Virus record (IMG/VR): IMGVR_UViG_3300044629_000431
Span: 1 to 64,000 of that record
Reading direction: 5' to 3' (one strand)
Source: a virus
Length of the DNA stretch: 64,000 bases
This document shows positions 38,501 through 47,432 of the stretch, piece after piece. A program made the position numbers and the translations under genes. The notes under the pieces are model-generated. The model was not told the origin of the DNA, searched no databases, and worked only from the letters and a program-made list of their open reading frames with translations. Numbering within the stretch: the stretch's first letter is position 1; every line of letters begins with the position of its first letter.

Positions 38501-41500
38501 CTGGGGGTAAAATATTTGTAGTAACCCCAAGATAACTTTCAGTTAAACCTATTCCTATTCCTGTGCCTGCAACTCCAACAAATGAAGAACCTGGTTCATA
38601 ATACAATTCTTCTCCAGTGCTGAAGAAATGATTTGGAATGGTAAATATCCCAGTTTCTGGATTTAATATACTTGTTGTAAATGGATTAAATGTTTTGACA
38701 AAAATTGGAGTTCCACTATATCTTACATCAAAATCTAATCTGTTTGCTCTGTTTCCATTGATTGCATCATATGCTGACAACTGAACTAATGAACTTGCAG
38801 TTCCATAATCCAACTGTTCTGGAGTATTGTCATAATCATTTGTATCATAAAGAACTTCACTAAAACTTTGTACCTCAACATTTGCACCGATAGATGCATC
38901 TGGATAAAACTTAAGATATGCTTTTGAGCCTAGTATTTCTCCACCAAATGTTCCAATTCCAGAAGTGCTTCCAATTGATAAGAATGGATATTGGACTGTA
39001 TAAACATTTGTCTCATCTTGAAGCATCAATACTTGATGAACTGCACTGGTGTTTCCGTATGAAACTCTAACTATTGATTTTAGAGCAGAAACATTTTCCG
39101 TTGATACTCCAATTACACTTGTGGAACCAGAAGAAACTGTATAGTTAGACTCATATCTGGCACTACTTTCAGATCCTTCTGGCTGACCATCTGCTAAAAA
39201 TCTGTATGTTCCAACGCCAACTGCAGTTGTACCAAAACCAACAATATTTGATCTAACTAAAATTTGGTTACTTTCGGTATTATAGTATGTTACGGTTAGA
39301 ATACCTGATTGAATAGAGGAATCAAAGACTCCCATGTAATTTGACGAATTTCCTTCTGTACCAGTACTATCAAAGTAAAAATCAGATTGATATGTGTTTG
39401 TTCCGTCGTGATCTAAGAACAACTCAACATAATTCATTTTGTTGGTAACTGTATTTAAAATTTCAATATTTGCATAAAAACTATCAAAGTTATTTGTACG
39501 GTAAGATACTAATTTTACAGTAGTGCCAACTCCAACTACAGTATTGATACCTGTTAGATTTACAAATCCAACACTTTGAGTACCTATTCCATTGACTATA
39601 GAATTAAATTTATTTTTGATAATTTTGATATCATAATCAGTATCATATGGATCTGCTGGAGTAAATCTTAAAGTTTGCGATTCGCTATCACTTTTTCCAC
39701 TTAACGTTCCTAAAGGAATATCAGTGTTTGTTAAAAATGCTTTTTCTAAAACATAAGCATTTGTATCATCTTTTAAAGCAACAATTTCACTAACTTGTCT
39801 TTCCGATGATGCTGGGTCTAAAATTTGAATCAAATACTTAGAGTAAGTATCATCAAAAGTATCAATATCAACAAAAGGTTCTATTCCAGTTTCTTTATTT
39901 GAGAATCTGGAACTAATATTGTCCATTACCAAAACTCTATTGCTAACACACTTAATATAATCTGTTAATTTTTTGTTTTGGAATTTGATAAACTTAGATT
40001 TAGTTTGATTTGTCGAAGTGTCAACATCTACCGTCAAATCTATGTTATTAATAGCATCGACTCTTTTTTCTTCAGTAACATCTAGAACAATAGTATCATT
40101 GGTCGTTGATGCGTATGAGACGACACTATCAGATTCTGAGACAACTTGAGTGTCTGAGAAATTTTTCAATCCAGAAGTATGGAGAAGTCTGTTAACAGGG
40201 TTTACTAAATCTTGATATTGAATTTTGCTTCTTACGGAGTAAGATAAATTCTGATAATAGTCATTATCTGAAGTTACTTGATAAGTTTCGTCAAGTTTTC
40301 CAGTGTCTGTTGTCCACCCATAATCTTGTCTTGATGCATAAGAAACTTCAAAATAACCAGCATTGTTATCCAAACTTTGAACAGTTGCTTTAACACCAGA
40401 ATTTTTTCCTTTTAGTCTCTCTCCGACTTCTAAAATGTACGAACCAGATATTTTAATATAATTTCTTGTGCTATCAGTAACTGATAAATCTCTTTCAATA
40501 TATCCAGTTCCAGTATCAGTCAATAGTTTTTCATTTTTTTCAAACAATGCAAACTCTTGAGTTGTGTCAAATGTTGGATAGTTTCTCTTGGCGATAATAG
40601 TCGCATATCCTTGATTTGTTTTTGCCAAACCTGCATTAGTTGCTATTCCTGCAAGGTTAAACTCAACAACTGCTGGGTTTGTGTTGTAATATGCGCTAAC
40701 TGTAAAGAAGCGATATCCATAATCTGCAGAATTAAATCCTTGACCACTAGGATTGTCTTTTTCAATCCCTTCTACAAAAATTTCTTCTCCAGCAGAGAAC
40801 ACATTAGTGGTAAATCCTAGAATTGGTGTTGAAATAACACAAGTTACAATACCTGCTGGAGATGAAGTGATTGAACTAATAGAAACTCCGTTATCGTTAT
40901 CAACAGCGACAATTCTTTGTTTTGATGAGTTTAATCCATATGGTTGAGAAATGATATTAACAGAACTAATTGCGCTACCAAATAATGAACAAGAAAGAGA
41001 GTTGGAATCGATCAGTGTTCCAGTATCAGGATCAACAATAACTAAGTTTGGTGCAGAAGAGTAATTTTTTCCACCATATAGTACATCAATATCACTAATT
41101 GTGTTTGAATTTTGAATATAAACAATTGGAGATACTGCTGCTTCAGGTTTTAAAGTCTTATCGGATGAGTATTCGAAACCATAATTTAAAATTCTGGTCT
41201 TGTTAATATTTCCTACTTCTGTTGACTTAGCAACAAGGTTAGCGTTTTCACCACTACTGGATGAGAATCCAACAAACTTTGGAAGTTTTTTGTAGTTATA
41301 TCCACCAAAAATAGTTTTTAACTTGCTTACCCCACCAGAAGCAGTTGGTGAAGATGTTGAATATTTTAAAGTATCACATTGAGATTGTGTAAGTGTGTAT
41401 TTTTCTGGAGTTTTTCTTAGCGCAATATTAAATGTTGTGTTTCCTACACCAGTTACAACATAATTTCCATTGTAAGCACTATCAACAAAAGAGATTTCCG

Positions 41501-44500
41501 AATTAAATTTAACTTCTTTATCTGAAGTGCTGATGTATCCAGAGTTTTCTAAACTATAATACAGTTTAGAAGGAATACCACTAGAATATTTGAGAGTAAA
41601 TGTTGCGGTTGAGGTAATTCCAACAGTTCCTACACCTATGGTGTTGAATGTGTTGGTATTTCCTACCGCAATAAATTCATTATTAAAGTTTTGGTCATAA
41701 AATATCTTTAATTTTTTACCTTGCAGAGAAGAGTGTGAAACATTAAATACTAGATCGGAATTTTTAACTACTGGTATTTGTGGGTTAATTAAACTGAGAC
41801 TATGTTGTGATCCACCAGCACCCACAATACTGACCGTATTCGGATATGCAAGAGTAGTATCCAAATAAGTATCAGTTAATTTAATAGTATTGTCATCAAT
41901 TTTGTAAACAAAATATGTTCCAGTTTCTAATCCAGATGCAATTGAATCACTTGAGTCATAAAATACTTTATCTCCAGTTTTTAAGTTTGATGCGTCTAAT
42001 GTAATTCTTGAACTGGATGTATTAATTCCAGTTGAGTTAAATCCAATTGGATTGACTAAAATTTTATCATACTCTTGGTTATACCTTAGTATAACTGAAC
42101 CAGATGTTCCTATTCCAGTTGTAACATTTGGTTCAACATTAAGTGATATTGTATCACCAATTTTTAATCCATGAGAAGTTGAAACGGAAACTCTAGAATT
42201 AATTTTTTGAACTTTTCCAGTTACTTGTGTCGAAAGACCGGAAATATTATATTCATAATTATCTGAACCATTTGTTAAGAATGAAAGACCCTCAGTATTT
42301 GTAGTAAGACCTACAAGAGTTGCAATTCCAATATAATCTTTTGATTTGTTAATGATATAAACAGTTTGGGAATTTGAAGACGCTGGTAAGTTTACAGTAG
42401 TAGCACCTTGATCTGCTGAGCATATTAATGCAGATGCGCCAGACTGTTTAGCGAAAGAAACTTGCTGACCTGTCTTGAATGGGTGATTTGGAATGTAAAT
42501 GCTCTGATTGGGTACAGAAACATTTTTAGATACACCACCAACAGTGTTTGACACATTCGAAGACAATCCTAATGTTGTTCCAACACCTACACTTTGCCTC
42601 GAATTAAAGTATATAACGTCTCTAACTTTTGAATCAAAGTAAGATGCCTTTACTGGTATTTCTATTTTGTTTGGAAGAACATTGATTGGAGTTGATGATG
42701 TATGTGCTACTCCAGTATCAGATCTTCTTACCCTTAAGATAGATCCTTCATTATAAACATTCAGTACTTTAACAGTCTCAGATCCACCAATTCCTATAGT
42801 GAGAGTGCTTCCTACAGAAACTGATGCTGGAATAGTTGAGACAAAAATGTCCTCAACTGTTCCTGGAGAAACAACAGCACTTATATTCTTAAGTAATACT
42901 AGTGTATTAGTAGTAACACCAACTTTATGAGTTCCTGTAAGTTTGTATATTGTTGTAGATAAACCAGAAACGGTAACATATTCATTATCACTTACGGTAT
43001 GATATGGTGTAATGTATGCTTCGATTGTTTCTTTATCTTTCCAAACAAATATTGAATTTGAATAGGTCTCTACTTCTGTAGAAATTTCTACAATTGGTTT
43101 ACCTTCTACTTCAGATATTTCAAGACTTAAACCACTTCCATTTGTTCCGGAATCATCAAAGACAGTATTTTCTCCAACACGATATCCATCACCCGAATTT
43201 AAGATTGAGACGGATGTTACAGAACCTTTAGTTACAGATTCTATTTTTGTTTGTTGGTTAACTATTTCATTTGATTCTATGAAGAAGTCATTATCGGCAT
43301 ATTTTTCGCCAGCCTTATATGGGAAGGTATTTCTTACTAACCCAGAATTATTGAAGTCAAAAGTTTGATTTAAAATAAAGTTGTCAGTATTGACATTTGA
43401 TCTGTATGAATCTCCCACAAAGTAGGGATATGCTGGTGTTAATGTGCTTGTCGCAGGGTTTGTTGTGACTCCAACAAAGTAGGCATAAGTTCCATTAGGA
43501 AATTCTGGAGTTTTGCAGAATCTTCCATTATGAACATCTAAGTTGCCAGAATTTGTAAATCTATAATCATCGACAAAAAATCCGCTACCAAAAACTGATG
43601 GTCTGTTTACAACATTTGATGTATCTAATACATATCCACTTTGAATTAAACTGATAGGTGAAGATGTATTTTGTGGGTCTGAGTATCCAAAAGGTCCATA
43701 TATTGGGTTTCCATCATATGCCCAACCAATAATTGGAGAGTGGTTTACACCATTATCATTAAACTCAGTTCCTAAAACACTTGTGGAATATCCAACAACT
43801 GAATATTGTAAATTGTTTAGTGTTTCAATTAGTGTATCTTCGGTGTTTCTATACTGTTCATTTAACGTTAAACTTCTTACTGAAGATGTTAGTACTGCTC
43901 CAGAACCAGATGGGATTACATTAATTGTTGTAGTTGCTTGATTATAGTTTACACCAGAATTAATAACAACAACATCAACCAGTTTTTGATTTGAAATTAC
44001 AGGTCTCAGTATAGCACCATACCCATCCCCTATAATTCTTAAATTGGGAACCGAGTAATATTCAGAACCACCAGATAAAACTTGAACATCTATAATTCTA
44101 CCGTTTTTAATGATTGGTGCAACTTCAGCATTTTTGCCAGTTTTAATGGTAATGTTTGGATTTTTACTAAAGTTGATAATATCTGAACCATAACCAGTTC
44201 CCTGTTCATACAGATATGCATCAACTATTTGACCTTTAATTACTGGTGTTGCAGTAATTACTCCAACTACGCTGCTGCCAAATGAAACATTGACTGTTAC
44301 TTCAATATTTGGATATTTGAAAATATGGTATCCAGAACCAGTAGAGGAAAGTTTTACATAGTTTCTTCTCTCATAATTTGATGAGATAGATGCCCCGATA
44401 CCAGCATTTGCAAGTTTAAATGAATTATTGTCTGTCTTTAAAATATAATAAGAATTTGCAGTAGATAAACCAGATATTGGAGTACCAGTTGTTTCATATC

Positions 44501-47429
44501 TGATTACATCACCATCATTAAAATTATGATCATTGAAAATAACAGAGTCAGTTTCGGTAGAAATTCCTGAAGATTTTACATATAAGTTTCTATTCTGATA
44601 TCCACTTCCTGGTTCAATTACTTTGATATCTCTTAATGTATTTTTCTCAAGTGTTCTAAATTTATGAATTCCAGCAGTATTCTCTGTTGTAAATCCAACA
44701 GTATTCAAACCAACATAAAAGTCGTTGACAGTTTGGTATAACTTAATGGTGCTTGGGTTTACAACCTGAACATAATATTCAGAACCACTTACTAAAGTCT
44801 TATTTTGTATTTTATTAAAAACATTATCTGGTGGACCAAACGTTCCTATTCCTAAACTTGAATTGCCATTATTATTATAGATTATTGTTTGACCATTTGT
44901 AAAATTATGATTTGCTAAGAAAGTAATGGTCTCATTTGTGGCATCAATTCCACCACCATAAAGGTTTTCTCTAGCATCAAATTCAACTTCTCTATATCTT
45001 TTTGAAAGGATGGGTTTTAATATAGCACCATTACCATTTCCGCCAGTTATTGTGGCAGATACTACGGTCTCAACATCAAAGTCTTGAGGATCGACCAAAA
45101 CAGATTCTACAGATCCACTAACGACTGGTTTGACGAGTGCTGTAGTAAATCCAGAAGATGGCGAATCAACTACAATCTGAGGTGGATTTAGGACATCATA
45201 TCCTGAACCAGAGTTTACAACTTTTACGCTGGATAGTGGTCCATAATAAACCTTATCGTTTGTTTTTGGACTTAGAATCTCTACACCATTGATTAGAAGA
45301 CCAACTCCTCCAGGAATTGTTTTTTCAGCACTTCCAAGAGATAGGTTTCTTTCGAGAGGAAACTTTCTAAGTATTTTTTGAGGACTAATGAGGAATTTTT
45401 TATGTCTTGACAATACAAACTGGTGATATCCTGTTCCTGCTGCTAATTCACCAAATTCCAAATACTCTGAGGTTCCAACAAAAGATCTAGAAGCGTATAG
45501 TCTAATTTGGTTTGCTGAACTTAAAACCTGAACATAATAAGTATTTCCAGAAATTAAACCAGGCATTGCCGTTTTTTCTGGGAAATAAACAACCTCATCT
45601 CCAGTTATGAATGGTACGTTTGTTGAGAATGATATGATAGAGTAAAGTAACGTAGTTACGTTTAAGTCTTGTAAACGAGAACCATTCGCCTCACTAATTG
45701 TAGACTGAGAAATATTTTTAGAAATAGTATATTTCGGTAAGCAGTTAGAAGCTACGTATGAATATTGGTTATCAGTGTATAAGTTTTGAATATCACTTAT
45801 GAGTTTATTATTTCCATACTGAAGTGCTGCACCAGAACTAGAAGCCTTTTTAATATTTCTTCTAATATCATAACTTAATGAAGATGATGGTGAAAAAGAT
45901 CCCAACCCGTTAAGAATAACCTGTTTTGTTGTGGTATTGATGACAGAAACCGTTGCATTTGCTGCGGCAACAGTTTGAGAACCTCTTACGAGTACATCTA
46001 CAGAGTCCCCTACTTTTAAACTTGATTTATCAATAGGACTCAATACTGTAAATGTAGATCCAGAAATTGATTCAACTTGATATCTTGAACTTGTGTTGTA
46101 AATCCAAGAATTAGCGAAAATTTCTTTAAATGTTTTATTCTCTGATGGGTTTTTAATTGACTGACCAAGATTTCTGACACCAACATACTGACCCTCATCT
46201 ACCAAAGATATTGTTCCTGTCGGAACAAACTCTGAAAGAACACCAGTAAGTCTTAGTTCAACCTTTTTAGTTGTATCTCCACCCTCATAACCAAAGGCAA
46301 TTTCATCAGAACGAATATTTGAAGCAATAGAAATTGCACTTGTGACACCAGAGCAACCAAGAAATTGGTTTACACTTTTATCTGAATAAGATATTTTATT
46401 AGAACCACTTATAAGCGTTCCAGTTTGCCCAAAACCAATTGTAGAGTCTACCGAAATAATTGATGCACCAACAGATACATTTTCTAGTGCTTTTGTATTA
46501 CCCGTAATATTGAAGTTACCCTCTCCACGATCTTGCTCATCATATCCAATGAAGAGAGATAGTTTATAATATGTTTTATTATTTCTTGAAATAATTTCAA
46601 CTTCAGAAACGGAACCTTGTGTTCTTTGATCCGTAGATTTTCTAATAGTCTGTCCAACTAACTTAAGAGGATCGCCAGACAATGCCTCTGCAACTATAAC
46701 TTCTCTTCTGGAAAACTTGGCAGAAGATGGTTTTGAAAGATAGTTTTCAAGATCTATTACACTAACGTTTTCATTATATAAAACTCTAAACAGGATCTTA
46801 AAGGACTCTTCTGTTCCTTTTGACTGATAAAGACTTCTTGCTTCTTTGATGAAGTTACTTACATCAAGGTTTGGAGTAAATGCAACATTCTCTAAACCAG
46901 GAACGAAAGTGTATTTAATTTTATTGTAAAACTCTTGTAAAAAGAGTGAGCTTAGGTTTTTAACTTCTACGCCACTGGTATGGATTCCTGCCTTTGAAGT
47001 TGAGAATTCTAACTCTTCTGGGTTGTTAACCTGACTATAAGTTGTAATTCCACTAAAACCACGAATACAACCAGTAAAACTGTTTGTAGTAATACCTGTG
47101 TAGGTAATGATCTCATTATCAATTTTTAAGAGACCATACTGATCTGGAAATCCTTTTGTAGAACCAACTACAATGGTATCAGATGTTGTTGTGAGAGTGT
47201 TCTGTAGTGTGGTCTTTCCACTTATTACATTTGTAGTTAGATTATCAACCTTTAAATATTGATCTAAGTTCTCAGCAATATCTACAGGACCACCTTGATA
47301 CTCCTGTGAGATGTAGTATTGCTTTAAAAAATCTACTGCTTTTGGAGACTCCGAGAGTAAAAATTCTGGTAGTTGATTTTGTACAATTTGTTGAATCTTT
47401 ACCCTTCTATCAAAACCAGTTTCGATCAT
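35520..47429 (-). CDS. giant baseplate protein at the gp7 position, with YHYH-type domain
   Basis: A 3,969-residue protein (11.9 kb, nearly a fifth of the window) between gp6 and gp8, where T4 has gp7 (1,032 aa). The N-terminus (RRVKIQQIVQNQLPEFLLSE, PKAVDFLKQYYISQEYQGGP) is typical of cyanophage gp7-position proteins. A YHYH-type domain lies at about 1220-1330 (IIGWAYDGNPIYGPFGY, then HNGRFCKTPEFPNGTYAYF). Many Gly-Tyr beta units follow to the C-terminus (NAGSGYTGTATVKI, SGGTGYNTSTVKINV). It probably forms part of the baseplate wedge and projecting fibres. The frame is intact. Confidence 0.85.
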   Translation of the reverse strand: MIETGFDRRVKIQQIVQNQLPEFLLSESPKAVDFLKQYYISQEYQGGPVDIAENLDQYLKVDNLTTNVISGKTTLQNTLTTTSDTIVVGSTKGFPDQYGLLKIDNEIITYTGITTNSFTGCIRGFSGITTYSQVNNPEELEFSTSKAGIHTSGVEVKNLSSLFLQEFYNKIKYTFVPGLENVAFTPNLDVSNFIKEARSLYQSKGTEESFKILFRVLYNENVSVIDLENYLSKPSSAKFSRREVIVAEALSGDPLKLVGQTIRKSTDQRTQGSVSEVEIISRNNKTYYKLSLFIGYDEQDRGEGNFNITGNTKALENVSVGASIISVDSTIGFGQTGTLISGSNKISYSDKSVNQFLGCSGVTSAISIASNIRSDEIAFGYEGGDTTKKVELRLTGVLSEFVPTGTISLVDEGQYVGVRNLGQSIKNPSENKTFKEIFANSWIYNTSSRYQVESISGSTFTVLSPIDKSSLKVGDSVDVLVRGSQTVAAANATVSVINTTTKQVILNGLGSFSPSSSLSYDIRRNIKKASSSGAALQYGNNKLISDIQNLYTDNQYSYVASNCLPKYTISKNISQSTISEANGSRLQDLNVTTLLYSIISFSTNVPFITGDEVVYFPEKTAMPGLISGNTYYVQVLSSANQIRLYASRSFVGTSEYLEFGELAAGTGYHQFVLSRHKKFLISPQKILRKFPLERNLSLGSAEKTIPGGVGLLINGVEILSPKTNDKVYYGPLSSVKVVNSGSGYDVLNPPQIVVDSPSSGFTTALVKPVVSGSVESVLVDPQDFDVETVVSATITGGNGNGAILKPILSKRYREVEFDARENLYGGGIDATNETITFLANHNFTNGQTIIYNNNGNSSLGIGTFGPPDNVFNKIQNKTLVSGSEYYVQVVNPSTIKLYQTVNDFYVGLNTVGFTTENTAGIHKFRTLEKNTLRDIKVIEPGSGYQNRNLYVKSSGISTETDSVIFNDHNFNDGDVIRYETTGTPISGLSTANSYYILKTDNNSFKLANAGIGASISSNYERRNYVKLSSTGSGYHIFKYPNIEVTVNVSFGSSVVGVITATPVIKGQIVDAYLYEQGTGYGSDIINFSKNPNITIKTGKNAEVAPIIKNGRIIDVQVLSGGSEYYSVPNLRIIGDGYGAILRPVISNQKLVDVVVINSGVNYNQATTTINVIPSGSGAVLTSSVRSLTLNEQYRNTEDTLIETLNNLQYSVVGYSTSVLGTEFNDNGVNHSPIIGWAYDGNPIYGPFGYSDPQNTSSPISLIQSGYVLDTSNVVNRPSVFGSGFFVDDYRFTNSGNLDVHNGRFCKTPEFPNGTYAYFVGVTTNPATSTLTPAYPYFVGDSYRSNVNTDNFILNQTFDFNNSGLVRNTFPYKAGEKYADNDFFIESNEIVNQQTKIESVTKGSVTSVSILNSGDGYRVGENTVFDDSGTNGSGLSLEISEVEGKPIVEISTEVETYSNSIFVWKDKETIEAYITPYHTVSDNEYVTVSGLSTTIYKLTGTHKVGVTTNTLVLLKNISAVVSPGTVEDIFVSTIPASVSVGSTLTIGIGGSETVKVLNVYNEGSILRVRRSDTGVAHTSSTPINVLPNKIEIPVKASYFDSKVRDVIYFNSRQSVGVGTTLGLSSNVSNTVGGVSKNVSVPNQSIYIPNHPFKTGQQVSFAKQSGASALICSADQGATTVNLPASSNSQTVYIINKSKDYIGIATLVGLTTNTEGLSFLTNGSDNYEYNISGLSTQVTGKVQKINSRVSVSTSHGLKIGDTISLNVEPNVTTGIGTSGSVILRYNQEYDKILVNPIGFNSTGINTSSSRITLDASNLKTGDKVFYDSSDSIASGLETGTYFVYKIDDNTIKLTDTYLDTTLAYPNTVSIVGAGGSQHSLSLINPQIPVVKNSDLVFNVSHSSLQGKKLKIFYDQNFNNEFIAVGNTNTFNTIGVGTVGITSTATFTLKYSSGIPSKLYYSLENSGYISTSDKEVKFNSEISFVDSAYNGNYVVTGVGNTTFNIALRKTPEKYTLTQSQCDTLKYSTSSPTASGGVSKLKTIFGGYNYKKLPKFVGFSSSSGENANLVAKSTEVGNINKTRILNYGFEYSSDKTLKPEAAVSPIVYIQNSNTISDIDVLYGGKNYSSAPNLVIVDPDTGTLIDSNSLSCSLFGSAISSVNIISQPYGLNSSKQRIVAVDNDNGVSISSITSSPAGIVTCVISTPILGFTTNVFSAGEEIFVEGIEKDNPSGQGFNSADYGYRFFTVSAYYNTNPAVVEFNLAGIATNAGLAKTNQGYATIIAKRNYPTFDTTQEFALFEKNEKLLTDTGTGYIERDLSVTDSTRNYIKISGSYILEVGERLKGKNSGVKATVQSLDNNAGYFEVSYASRQDYGWTTDTGKLDETYQVTSDNDYYQNLSYSVRSKIQYQDLVNPVNRLLHTSGLKNFSDTQVVSESDSVVSYASTTNDTIVLDVTEEKRVDAINNIDLTVDVDTSTNQTKSKFIKFQNKKLTDYIKCVSNRVLVMDNISSRFSNKETGIEPFVDIDTFDDTYSKYLIQILDPASSERQVSEIVALKDDTNAYVLEKAFLTNTDIPLGTLSGKSDSESQTLRFTPADPYDTDYDIKIIKNKFNSIVNGIGTQSVGFVNLTGINTVVGVGTTVKLVSYRTNNFDSFYANIEILNTVTNKMNYVELFLDHDGTNTYQSDFYFDSTGTEGNSSNYMGVFDSSIQSGILTVTYYNTESNQILVRSNIVGFGTTAVGVGTYRFLADGQPEGSESSARYESNYTVSSGSTSVIGVSTENVSALKSIVRVSYGNTSAVHQVLMLQDETNVYTVQYPFLSIGSTSGIGTFGGEILGSKAYLKFYPDASIGANVEVQSFSEVLYDTNDYDNTPEQLDYGTASSLVQLSAYDAINGNRANRLDFDVRYSGTPIFVKTFNPFTTSILNPETGIFTIPNHFFSTGEELYYEPGSSFVGVAGTGIGIGLTESYLGVTTNILPPVVYALKINDSQFRLSTKKQYANAGIYVTFTTAVGSGNVHTLEMSKKLEKSLISLNGVVQKPLSFVPISYNVANNFGQVSTATTYFALSGISSIKPKDVLKISSEYCNVVEVGFGTTSSGPITGLGTFPLVQVNRGFVGSSATTHNDGSPVEIYRGAYNITKNKIWFTEAPKGNPRQIRDRSNILYPKTTFTGRVYLRNDYATNTIYDDISDRFTGIGQTYTLTVRGINTTGIETGNGVLFLNDIFQTPTTDNNAGNNFSLGGFGTGISSVTFSGITSTNGQIVISSDVNQNQLPRGGVIVSLGSTSGAGFAPLVGAAVTAVVGAGGSIVSVGLGTLDVFGSGYRSPVSIAITDSSHTGTAASITAVVGAGGTLSFVVNSGGTGYNTSTVKINVPQPSYENLSVVGTYRAGIGSTTVTGSNLLLTLDVGAISTTGIGSTLFEVSSFKIARPGYGFRIGDKFKPVGLVTARGLSAPLQDFELTVLDVFTDSFSFWQFGELDYIDSIKNLQNGVRKRFPLYYNGQLLSFEIDPSDTSSVNIDLNAVLLIFINGVAQEPGTSYVFEGGTSFVFADPPRSEDNVAVFFYRGTRGTDSFTVNINETLKIGDSVQIFRNNEYPSTVTQEIRDITNIVGSDKIETNIYTGAGIDETFFKPLTWIKQKVDKVINGDVVSKSRDSLETQIYPTSKIIKDIKSTDTEIFVDNAQFFNYEENNYAITITDVDGIIVQANDPVSAAITATVSAAGTISALTITNAGSGYTGTATVKIAAPKAIGVGVGSTATATVSIVGGSISSTNITSPGFGYTTTNPPQVIVSYPDIQVEQVTNITTVEGFSGIITGISTTTGTSGNPLALNFFVQGPSAFTGLNTGYPLLIKNTLVGNGVTSLYDSNSAVVAISTSYLDNIYFVSNLVVSGTNAVITVNVKSDTNITGIQTSGISTCGEYSWGKLSGLSRASSPVAIGVSGLTVDSGLSTFPTIQRRGFGLRDTGALRKQSNV

Positions 47430-47432
47430 ATT

